This document shows positions 9,302 to 17,095 of a DNA stretch of 64,000 bases, one piece after another (within the stretch, counting starts at the first letter, position 1; the number at the start of each line of letters is the position of its first letter). This stretch comes from DATFVA01 sp963721075 (GTDB lineage: Bacteria; Bacteroidota; Ignavibacteria; Ignavibacteriales; Ignavibacteriaceae), in assembly GCA_963721075.1 (NCBI GenBank), contig CAVRHV010000008.1, forward strand, positions 32,345 to 96,344, read 5' to 3'. The notes under the pieces were generated by a model. That model searched no databases and had not been told where the DNA came from. It was given only the letters and a program-made list of their open reading frames with translations. Both the position numbers and the translations under genes were made by a program.

Positions 9302-9958
9302 TTTTAGCCTGTTAACAATCTCTCTGACTAACGCCGCCGTTAATCCCCAAAGCACTCCTTCTTTAAGTTTATAAACATATATCTTTCTTTTTCCCGCCCG
9401 CCAGGGGCGATTGTATTTGTCGGGTAGTTCCAGTTCCTGTGAGGGTAGCAGCTGAACAACATTACCTTTTTCATCTGTATAGTGTGGATGAACAACAAGC
9501 TGAACAAAATATTCCTCAGGAGGATTATTCTGAAACCATGAAACGGGCACAAGAAATACGCTCTCAACTTCCGATTCATCGAAATCCAGTTCATCGATAC
9601 TATTTATATCCAGAATCCCTATACAGGAATCTACTGTCACCCCCATCGGTCCTATTAAAGTATCCAGTATTCCAAGCACCTTTATTTTTTCAATTGCAAT
9701 TCCAAGTTCTTCAACTGTTTCCCTTACTGCTGTTTCGGTAAAATTCTTATCAAGTTTCGGATCATACTCACCACCGGGGAAACATATCTCACCCCCCTGA
9801 CGGATATTGGCTGCACGCTTCTCGAACAGCAAGTGATATTCTCCCTCAATTAACACAAATGGGATAATTACTGCAGAATTAAAAAATTCATCTTTTCGGA
9901 GAATGCCGGGAACTTCCGGCAAATTCTCAATCAGTTTATTCAGATCTTTCTGGTTCAT
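9299..9958 (-). CDS. NUDIX hydrolase, CoA pyrophosphatase-like
   Basis: A 219-aa NUDIX protein. The Nudix box is recognisable as GGEYDPKLDKNFTETAVRE followed by TVEELGI, with the glutamates that bind Mg2+. The preceding segment (EKRAANIRQGGEICFPGG) is the extra signature of the CoA pyrophosphatase subgroup (NudL/YeaB), which cleaves CoA or acyl-CoA to 3',5'-ADP and phosphopantetheine. The C-terminal RRIYVYK-like stretch is usual for that subgroup. It converges on the truncated nfnB; its own start has no strong ribosome site. Confidence 0.85.
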   Translation of the reverse strand: MNQKDLNKLIENLPEVPGILRKDEFFNSAVIIPFVLIEGEYHLLFEKRAANIRQGGEICFPGGEYDPKLDKNFTETAVRETVEELGIAIEKIKVLGILDTLIGPMGVTVDSCIGILDINSIDELDFDESEVESVFLVPVSWFQNNPPEEYFVQLVVHPHYTDEKGNVVQLLPSQELELPDKYNRPWRAGKRKIYVYKLKEGVLWGLTAALVREIVNRLK

Positions 9959-10090
9959 TTTTGGCTCGATATTGATACACTAATTTAAGAAAATATCCAT
10001 AACCGATTTGCTGCGAATTTCTCTTTCGTCTGATGACAGGAATCCAACGATCAATTTGTTCCATCGATTTATTATCTTTACTTAAAAGAA

Positions 10091-10783
10091 ATGACACAAA
10101 AGGCAGCCGGAAAAAATATGCTCAGGGAAATACCCATGTTTTCTGAATTATCTGAAGCCCAATTAAAGGAGATAACTTCAGAAAGTACCCGCGTTGCCTT
10201 TAATAAACATCAGATGCTCTTTATGGAGGGTGAACAGTACAGGGGCTTTTATATTCTGATTGAAGGCAGTATAAAGGTATTTAAGGTTTCTAAAGACGGA
10301 AGGGAGACGATTATCCACCTTGTGAGACCTATGCAGGCCTTTGCGGACATTCCGCTTTTTGAAGGTACGGCCTATCCTGTTTCAGCTGAGGCACTTGAGG
10401 ATTCGGAGCTGCTTTTTTTCAACGCTTCAAGGTTTATCGGTCTCCTCGAACGAAACCCGAAGATAAGCTTCCAGATGCTGGCAGGCTTTGCTAAAAGGAT
10501 GAAGTCGCTCACGCAGAAGATTGAAGAACTTTCTTCAAAAGAAGTTACTTCACGACTGGCGAAGTACCTGATCCAGGAAGTTAAAGCAGGCGGAACAGCG
10601 AAGCTTCCTGAACCATTTATTAAACTCACTGTTTCCCGGAATACTATAGCCGGTTACCTCGGTACAATCACCGAAACCCTCAGCAGATCGCTTAAAAAAC
10701 TTCAGGACGATGAGATCATAAGGGTGCAGGGTAAAAAAATCTTCATCAGGGACCTTAAAAAACTAAAAGAAATTTCCTCTTAA
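10091..10783 (+). CDS. CRP/FNR-family regulator, cysteine-free, probable NO-response regulator
   Basis: 230 aa with a cyclic-nucleotide-binding-like beta-roll (residues about 15-125), a long dimer helix and a C-terminal helix-turn-helix (VSRNTIAGYLGTITETLSRSL). There is no cysteine in the whole protein, so it cannot bind an FNR-type iron-sulfur cluster. DNR and HcpR members of the family, which respond to NO, also lack those cysteines. It is encoded 107 bases before the DUF2249-qNOR genes, with an FNR-like palindrome in between. A role as activator of NO reductase is inferred from this context. Confidence 0.85.
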   Translation: MTQKAAGKNMLREIPMFSELSEAQLKEITSESTRVAFNKHQMLFMEGEQYRGFYILIEGSIKVFKVSKDGRETIIHLVRPMQAFADIPLFEGTAYPVSAEALEDSELLFFNASRFIGLLERNPKISFQMLAGFAKRMKSLTQKIEELSSKEVTSRLAKYLIQEVKAGGTAKLPEPFIKLTVSRNTIAGYLGTITETLSRSLKKLQDDEIIRVQGKKIFIRDLKKLKEISS

Positions 10784-10812
10784 ACTTTCCTTAATATAAA
10801 TCGAAGCAAATC

Positions 10813-10836
10813 TGACTTAAGTCAAGGAATTCCTTG
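10813..10836 (+). promoter_or_regulatory. Two overlapping palindromes upstream of the NO reductase genes
   Basis: TGACTTAAGTCA (10813-10824) is a perfect 12-bp palindrome. Read as CTGAC-TTAA-GTCAA it fits the TTGAC/T-N4-A/GTCAA layout of FNR/DNR operators with one mismatch. It overlaps by two bases a second perfect palindrome, CAAGGAATTCCTTG (10823-10836). Both lie about 55-75 bases before the DUF2249 start, a normal activator or repressor position. Confidence 0.65.
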
Positions 10837-10889
10837 CCTGTCTCCTCTAAATTATCTCCCGTAGTTTAAGAATTTTATCCGGAGGATAT

Positions 10890-11126
10890 ATGAACAATAA
10901 TGTAAAGACACTCGATGTAAGACCAATCATACCCCGGGAAAAACACCCTTCTATATTTTCAACTTTTGATTCATTGTCAAAAGGTGAAACTCTTCACCTG
11001 ATCAATGATCATGATCCTAAACCCTTGTTTTATGAAATGTCGGCTGAGAGGAGCGGACAGTTTTCTTGGGAGTATATAGAGTCGGGTCCGGAAGTCTGGA
11101 AAGTAAACATCAAAAAAGTGGTTTAG
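10890..11126 (+). CDS. DUF2249 domain protein
   Basis: 78 aa, a full-length single-domain DUF2249 protein of TusA/SirA-like fold. Typical features are LDVRPIIPREKHPSIFSTFD, LINDHDPKPLFYEM and the tail FSWEYIESGPEVWKVNI. The family recurs beside denitrification and NO-stress genes, but its biochemical role is not settled. A GGAGG ribosome site lies 7 bases before the ATG. It is the first gene of a probable three-gene NO operon. Confidence 0.9.
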   Translation: MNNNVKTLDVRPIIPREKHPSIFSTFDSLSKGETLHLINDHDPKPLFYEMSAERSGQFSWEYIESGPEVWKVNIKKVV

Positions 11127-11135
11127 TTAGCAGCC

Positions 11136-11591
11136 ATGTTTACTACAGTCAGATATTTCATTAAGACCAGCATAGTTTTTCTGATTACCGGAATTCTGAC
11201 GGGGGTGTATATGTCGCTTGCACAGAATGTCTTTCACGCCGGATACGGTATTGAACTGAAGTCCGCACATACGCATATCATTCTTGTCGGTTCAGTTATG
11301 ATGATGATCATGGGCGTGGCTCTCTGGTTTTTTCCCAAAGCTCAAAAAGAAGATCAAAAATATGACCCTGATAAGATATTAATATCCTATTGGTTAATGA
11401 CAGCTTCAACCGCACTTCGTTTTATCTTTCAGGTTATTGCGGCTTTCATATTTATGGAATGGACCGGCTGGATGATAACGATATTCTCCTTATTCCAGGT
11501 AGCTGCCATCATTTATTTCTTTTATGCGATCTGGGGAAGGATCAGACCGGTAGGAAGCCATATCAGAGAGGCGAAAGGAGAGAAATTCTAA
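11136..11591 (+). CDS. Small heme-copper-oxidase-like membrane protein
   Basis: 151 aa with four membrane segments. The second carries SAHTHIILVGSVMMMIMGVAL followed by WFFP, which resembles the heme-ligand helix and following turn of heme-copper oxidase subunit I, and helix three contains Arg. It looks like a stand-alone four-helix version of part of subunit I. It lies between DUF2249 and qNOR on the same strand, so a role in NO reductase assembly, heme supply or NO sensing is plausible but not shown. Confidence 0.7.
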   Translation: MFTTVRYFIKTSIVFLITGILTGVYMSLAQNVFHAGYGIELKSAHTHIILVGSVMMMIMGVALWFFPKAQKEDQKYDPDKILISYWLMTASTALRFIFQVIAAFIFMEWTGWMITIFSLFQVAAIIYFFYAIWGRIRPVGSHIREAKGEKF

Positions 11592-11725
11592 ACTAAAATA
11601 AACTCATGCGAGATAAATCACCCGGTACAGTAGGAAATATGTTTTATTTTATTGCCGGCTCCCGGGAAAGTGAAAAAGAATTGTTTGAGAAAAAATCCTT
11701 TAATGAAAAATAAACAGGTAATCTT

Positions 11726-14005
11726 ATGAATTATAAAAAACTATGGATTGGATTGGGTCTGGTTATAGTGCTTTCTTTCGTTGTACTGGGTTACTTCGGA
11801 ACTGAGATATACCGGAAAGCTCCCCCAATTCCCGAGAAAGTTGTTACATCAAATGGCGAGGTTGTTTTTACAAAAGATGATATACAGAACGGACAGAATG
11901 TGTGGCAGTCGATGGGAGGACAGGAGATGGGTACCGTATGGGGACATGGTGCTTATATTGCTCCCGACTGGACAGCTGACTGGATCCATCGCGAGGCTAT
12001 ATGGATACTTAAATGACAGGGCAGAGAAAAAATATGGGACAAAAATATGATGATCTTGAACCCCGCTTATCAGGCTGAACTAAAAGAAAGTCTTAAAGAT
12101 GAGTTAAGAAAAAATACTTACGATGCTTCATCGGGTACGATTACAATTTCTTCCGAAAGAGCAGAAGCTGTTGAGAATGTCGGTAAACATTTTACCTCAC
12201 TTTTCTCAAACGATCCTAAACTTGACCACCTCAGAGAGGTTTATGCTATTCCGAAAAATGCTGTAAAGGATCCGCAGCGTCTCGCAGAACTGAATGCATT
12301 CTTCTGGTGGGCCTCGTGGGCCTGTATTACTAACCGTCCCGGTTCTGATGTTACCTATACCAGCAACTGGCCCGCTGAGGAACTGGTTGGCAATAAACCT
12401 GCAGGGATGGTGGTAGTATGGTCAGTAATAAGTTTTGTTTTATTACTTGCGGGTATCGGGGCACTGGCATGGTACTACGCCGCTTCAAGAAGAAAACAGG
12501 AAGAGGAACACCACGAAGCTCCTGAATGGGATCCGCTTCTTGCACTTCAGCCTACTCCTTCAATGAAAGCAACTCTTAAGTATTTCTGGATAGTGGGTGC
12601 GCTGGTGGTCGCACAGGTTCTGTTCGGGGCAATTACGGCTCATTATGGAGTAGAAGGTGCAGGATTCTACGGCATCAAGATCTCCGAGATTATTCCTTAT
12701 TCTCTTACCAGGACCTGGCATCAGCAGCTCGGCATTTTCTGGATTGCCACAGCCTGGCTCGCAACAGGAATTTTTATAGCTCCTGCAGTTTCAGGTTATG
12801 AACCGAAATATCAGCGTGGTCTGGTAAACTTTCTTTTTGTCGCCCTGATAATAATAGTAGGCGGCTCGATGGTTGGAGAGTATCTCGGCGTTCATCAGAT
12901 GCTGAGCTTTAAAACTAACTTCTGGTTCGGGCACCAGGGATATGAATATGTAGACCTTGGCAGATTCTGGCAGTCGTTTTTATTAGTAGGTTTGTTCCTG
13001 TGGCTGTTCATAATGATCAGGGCTATGCGTCCCGCTCTTCAGAAGAAAGATGAGAATAAACACCTGCTGGGATTGTTCCTTATTTCAAGTGTGGCTATTG
13101 CTGTATTTTATGTTGCCGGGTTTATGTGGGGGCAGCATACGAACCTCGCTATTGCCGAATACTGGAGATGGTGGGTTGTTCATCTCTGGGTTGAAGGTTT
13201 CTTTGAAGTTTTCGCAACGGTTGCAATAGCATTCCTCTTCACAAGAATGGGTCTGCTTGGCGTACGATCCGCTACTACTGCAGTTCTTTTCTCAACCTCA
13301 ATTTTCCTTTCGGGTGGAATTATCGGAACGTTCCATCATCTTTATTTTACAGGCACCCCGACATCGGTAATGGCCCTCGGCGCAACGTTCAGTGCCCTTG
13401 AAGTAGTGCCCCTCGTTCTGATAGGATTTGAAGCATACGAAAACCTTACGCTCAGCCGTGCCCGTAAATGGGTCGCTTCATATAAATGGCCTATCTATTT
13501 CTTCATAGCTGTGGCCTTCTGGAATCTTGTCGGAGCAGGATTATTCGGATTCCTTATAAATCCTCCTATAGCTCTTTATTATATGCAGGGACTGGAAACA
13601 ACTCCTGTCCATGGTCACGCCGCTCTCTTCGGAGTTTACGGAATGCTTGGACTCGGGTTCATGCTCTTCTGTCTCCGCGGACTCACCCAGCGTTATGTAT
13701 GGAAGACTAAGATTATCGGGCTTTCATTCTGGACGATTAACATCGGTCTCGCCCTTATGATCCTTATAAGTATTCTTCCCGTAGGCTTGATGCAGACCTG
13801 GGCAAGTGTTGAAAAAGGATACTGGTATGCACGTTCAGCCGAATTTAACCAATCGCCGATAGTTGATACACTCAGATGGTTACGGGTAATCGGCGATACG
13901 ATCTTTGCTTTCGGTATTCTTGTTATGGGATATTTCGTAGTCGGTTTGAAGACCGGATGGTCAATCACCAAAGAAAGAGATATTGATGGCACAGGAATTT
14001 CCTGA
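11726..14005 (+). CDS. norZ: Quinol-dependent nitric oxide reductase (qNOR), locally frameshifted
   Basis: About 757 aa when corrected, the length of single-subunit qNOR, which reduces NO to N2O with electrons from quinol. The N-terminal membrane anchor and cytochrome-c-like domain without heme motif are seen (GQNVWQSMGGQEMGTVWGHG), then about 12 further helices with the active-site histidines in RTWHQQLGIFWIATAWL, WWVVHLWVEGFFEVF and IGTFHHLYFTGTP. The frame breaks three times in 65 bases: an extra base at 11996, one in AAAAA at 12041-12045 and one at 12058. Removing them restores the expected HRE-LYGYLNDRAEKKYGTK and DDLNPAYQAE. The net change is +3, so the two long halves share a frame but are separated by TGA at 12014. 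Confidence 0.93.
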
Positions 14006-14033
14006 AGCGGCAAAGCAGAATTAACCAGAAATA

Positions 14034-14858
14034 TTACTTCATTGACAGCATCCTCAATTGCCTAAACAGATTGGGGATGCTTATACTTCTTACATTCCTC
14101 GCATTTAATATCTGCACAACTTCCTGATGAATTCTCCCGGAAGCTGCAATAGTACTCGTTCCTTTAACAGGATCATTTCCCTGCATATCGGTAATAACTC
14201 CACCGGCCCCCCTGATAACCGGAATCAGAGCCATTGTATCCCATACAGACATAACAGGATCTATCATAATATCGGCAAAGCCTGAGGCAACCAGGTAATA
14301 ACCATAGCAGTCGCCCCATCCCCGCATTAGTTTTACCTTTGCGGCAAGCTTCTGTAACCCCTTTTCTGAATTCACACCAAACGATTTAAGATCAGTTATC
14401 AATAAAGCTGCTTCAGCTATATTTCCGCATTCCCGTACCTTTACCGGTTTGTCGTTTAAGATAGTAACAGTTCCGTCACCGATCATAAGCTCATTAAGTA
14501 TCGGCAGATTTATCGCTCCCAGTAATGGACTGCCGTTCCGGAGAAGGGCAATCAGTGTTCCGAAAAGGGGAGTGCCGCTGATAAAACTTTTGGTCCCGTC
14601 AATAGGATCCAGTACCCATTTATATTCGGCACCCGGATTTACTTCTCCGAATTCCTCGCCCAGCAGACCATGATCGGGAAATTCTTTGAGTATAGCCTCT
14701 CTGAGAAATTCTTCCGTCTTTTTATCTGCAATTGTTACCGGAGAATTATCTGCTTTAGTTTCAATCTCAACAGGTAGGCGGTAATAATTTTTTATTATTC
14801 CTGCTGATTCCCCGGCTAAAAATTTAATAAACGGTATTATTTCCTTAGTTGATATCAT
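14034..14858 (-). CDS. Inositol-monophosphatase-family phosphatase, histidinol-phosphatase (HisN)-like
   Basis: 274 aa from the ATG at 14858, which fits the family; a longer reading upstream has no homology and no ribosome site. The Mg2+-binding motifs are intact: GEEFGE for the first Glu, WVLDPIDGTKSF for the Asp cluster and VSVWDTMALIPVIRGAGG for the last Asp. The spacing GEEFGEVNPG...PIDGTKSFISGTP resembles HisN-type histidinol-phosphatases more than inositol monophosphatases. There is no histidine operon around it, so the substrate is an inference. It converges with qNOR. Confidence 0.85.
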   Translation of the reverse strand: MISTKEIIPFIKFLAGESAGIIKNYYRLPVEIETKADNSPVTIADKKTEEFLREAILKEFPDHGLLGEEFGEVNPGAEYKWVLDPIDGTKSFISGTPLFGTLIALLRNGSPLLGAINLPILNELMIGDGTVTILNDKPVKVRECGNIAEAALLITDLKSFGVNSEKGLQKLAAKVKLMRGWGDCYGYYLVASGFADIMIDPVMSVWDTMALIPVIRGAGGVITDMQGNDPVKGTSTIAASGRIHQEVVQILNARNVRSISIPNLFRQLRMLSMK

Positions 14859-15012
14859 AAGATTATTTATTTTTTTCGTTAAAATATAAAACAGAGTTTT
14901 AACCTGAAAATCAGAGAAAGGCTTATAGATCATCAGAAATCCGCAGAAGCAGGTATTTAATTGTAAAATATTTATAAGGAGCCTTGACATAAAAGGTTAA
15001 ATAGACTAAGTT

Positions 15013-15032
15013 CTGGTTAAACGTTTAACCAG
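15013..15032 (+). promoter_or_regulatory. LacI/GalR-type operator, perfect 20-bp palindrome
   Basis: CTGGTTAAACGTTTAACCAG is perfectly symmetric around a central CG, as expected for LacI-family sites. It ends six bases before the lacI-type start codon, so the regulator probably represses itself. I found no second full copy in the glycan locus downstream. Confidence 0.85.
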
Positions 15033-15038
15033 GTATAA

Positions 15039-16061
15039 ATGAAGCCCACCATAAAAGACATAGCCGAAAAGGCAGGTGTTTCTATAGCCACCGTTTCGTA
15101 TGTAATTAATAATACCAAAAGTATTTCGCCCGAAACAAAAGAGAGAGTTAAAAAGACTATTAAATCACTTCGGTACCAGCCTTCAAAGTCGGCCAGGAGT
15201 CTCGCTACCGGTAAGACAGGTAATATAGGTTTCATTTTAACTGATGACCATTTTCTTAGAAGCGAACCTTTCTACACAAAAATATTTCTAGGGACAGAAT
15301 TTGAGGCAAGGCAGGAAGGCTATTATATACTACTTACTTCAGTGAAAAAAAATTTTGATAAAAAAGATATTCTACCACGCTTTGTTAAAAATAAAAGTGT
15401 TGACGGAATCATAATTGCCGGAAAAATCCCTCATATACTTATTGACAGGTTAGCTTCTTATAAGATCCCCACAGTTTTCGTAGATTATATTCCTGCACAT
15501 AATGGTTACCCTCTTGTTCTAATCGATAATATCGACGGCGGATTACAGGCGACTAATCACCTGATTCAACTGGGACATAAAAATATAGCCTTTGTTTCAA
15601 GTGATGTTGAACATCCAAGCTTTTCCGACAGGTTAAATGGTTACAAGCAAGCCCTTGAACAGGCTGGTCTGCCTGTTAAATCAAACCTAATCTTTACCAG
15701 GTCAGCTTATGAGGGCAGGCATGCAGGCATTGACCTTGCCGCACGATTGTTTACTAAGAATAAAGATGTTACTGCCGTATTTGCGGGTAATGATACTCTA
15801 GCTATAGGAGTTATGCATTACCTTAGAACAAACGGTTACAGGATCCCCGATGATGTTTCAGTAATAGGATTCGATGGTATAGAAGCAGATCTTTTACTTG
15901 ACCCTCCTCTTTCCACTATCAGTGTTCCCAAAGTAGAGCTGGGGGTGGAAGCACTAAAATTATTGGCAAACTCTTTAAAGAATAAAAAAACTTTACCAAA
16001 AAAAATTGTAGTTCCTGTTGAATTAACCATCAGAAAATCTACTTCATTCTGTAAATCTTAA
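15039..16061 (+). CDS. LacI-family transcriptional regulator
   Basis: 340 aa. Residues 1-55 are the classical helix-turn-helix plus hinge (TIKDIAEKAGVSIATVSYVI, then KSISPETKERV and YQPSKSARSLATGKTG). The remainder is a periplasmic-binding-protein-like sugar sensor with DGIIIAG, GLQATNHLIQLGHKNIAFVS and DDVSVIGFDGIEADLLLDPP. It heads the collinear glycan locus, so the effector is probably a sugar or sugar phosphate released by it. The perfect operator lies over its own start region. Confidence 0.93.
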   Translation: MKPTIKDIAEKAGVSIATVSYVINNTKSISPETKERVKKTIKSLRYQPSKSARSLATGKTGNIGFILTDDHFLRSEPFYTKIFLGTEFEARQEGYYILLTSVKKNFDKKDILPRFVKNKSVDGIIIAGKIPHILIDRLASYKIPTVFVDYIPAHNGYPLVLIDNIDGGLQATNHLIQLGHKNIAFVSSDVEHPSFSDRLNGYKQALEQAGLPVKSNLIFTRSAYEGRHAGIDLAARLFTKNKDVTAVFAGNDTLAIGVMHYLRTNGYRIPDDVSVIGFDGIEADLLLDPPLSTISVPKVELGVEALKLLANSLKNKKTLPKKIVVPVELTIRKSTSFCKS

Positions 16062-16070
16062 TGAGAAAAT

Positions 16071-17081
16071 ATGCTGGCGGCATTATTTACCGGCAATAAA
16101 AACATAATCGTAGAAGATTACCAACTCCCCTCTCTGCGGAAAGATGAGCTACTGATCAAAGTAGCCTGCTGCGGTGTATGCGGTACTGATAGACATATCT
16201 ACGAAGGCAAAGCCCCATCAAGTATTCCTGTTATTCTTGGTCATGAATTCAGCGGGATAATTGCAGAAACGGGTAATAATGATTCTGAATTCAGCGTGGG
16301 CAGCCATGTAGCCGTTAATCCTAATATTCATTGCGGATACTGCGATTATTGTAAAATTGGAAAAATAAATTTTTGCGAAAATCATAAAGCACTTGGGGTC
16401 ACATTAAATGGAGGATTTGCAGAATATGTAATTGTTCCGAAATCACAGGTTTATATGCTCCCCGGTGACTTTGATCTTTCGTTTGCTTCGTTCGCAGAAC
16501 CTCTCTCGTGCTGTCTTAGGGGAATACAGCATGCGGATATCAAACCGGGAAATAAGGTTGTTGTTATCGGTGGGGGTACAATAGGATTAATAATGGTGCA
16601 GCTGGCCAAAAATGCAGGTGCGGCTGACGTTACTCTTGTGGAACCAGATGCTTCCAAGCGGCTTACAGGGATAGAACTTGGTGCGGATTTCGCGTATGAT
16701 CCTTTCGAGCCCGATCTTGATCTTAAAATAAAGGATAACCAGCCTTCCCGGATTGATGTAATTATTGAATGTGTAGGGAAGAGTGAAACGGTAGAGCATG
16801 CCGTACGACTTGCGGGAAAGGGCACAAAGATAGTAATATTCGGCCTTGCTCCTTCAGATCATGAAGTTACATTCAACCTGCAGTATTTATTCAGGAACGA
16901 GATCCTGATTTTTAACTCCTATCTGAATCCATTTACTTTTGCTCCGGCAGTTGATCTGCTGGCAGCAGGAAAAGTTAATGTCCGGAACCTTATTTCCGAG
17001 AGAATTACGTTAAACGAAATTCACAGCATTTTTCACAATAGTTCGAATAGCAGTATTAAACAACAAATAATATACAATTAA
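16071..17081 (+). CDS. Zinc-dependent medium-chain alcohol/polyol dehydrogenase
   Basis: 336 aa of the MDR superfamily. The catalytic-zinc cysteine is in CGVCGTDRHIYEG, with GHEFSGI; the structural-zinc set is NIHCGYCDYCKIGKINFCENH; the NAD(P) motif is VVIGGGTIGLIMVQLAK. Overall it resembles sorbitol/threonine dehydrogenase-like enzymes. It sits 9 bases after lacI, so it probably oxidises a sugar or sugar alcohol produced by the locus; the exact substrate cannot be read from sequence. Confidence 0.9.
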   Translation: MLAALFTGNKNIIVEDYQLPSLRKDELLIKVACCGVCGTDRHIYEGKAPSSIPVILGHEFSGIIAETGNNDSEFSVGSHVAVNPNIHCGYCDYCKIGKINFCENHKALGVTLNGGFAEYVIVPKSQVYMLPGDFDLSFASFAEPLSCCLRGIQHADIKPGNKVVVIGGGTIGLIMVQLAKNAGAADVTLVEPDASKRLTGIELGADFAYDPFEPDLDLKIKDNQPSRIDVIIECVGKSETVEHAVRLAGKGTKIVIFGLAPSDHEVTFNLQYLFRNEILIFNSYLNPFTFAPAVDLLAAGKVNVRNLISERITLNEIHSIFHNSSNSSIKQQIIYN

Positions 17082-17095
17082 CAACCGGAGGTTCT

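Noticed and set aside
11592..11725. Short open stretch of about 35 codons before qNOR
   Set aside because: Too short and without any recognised motif; it may be part of the qNOR leader.
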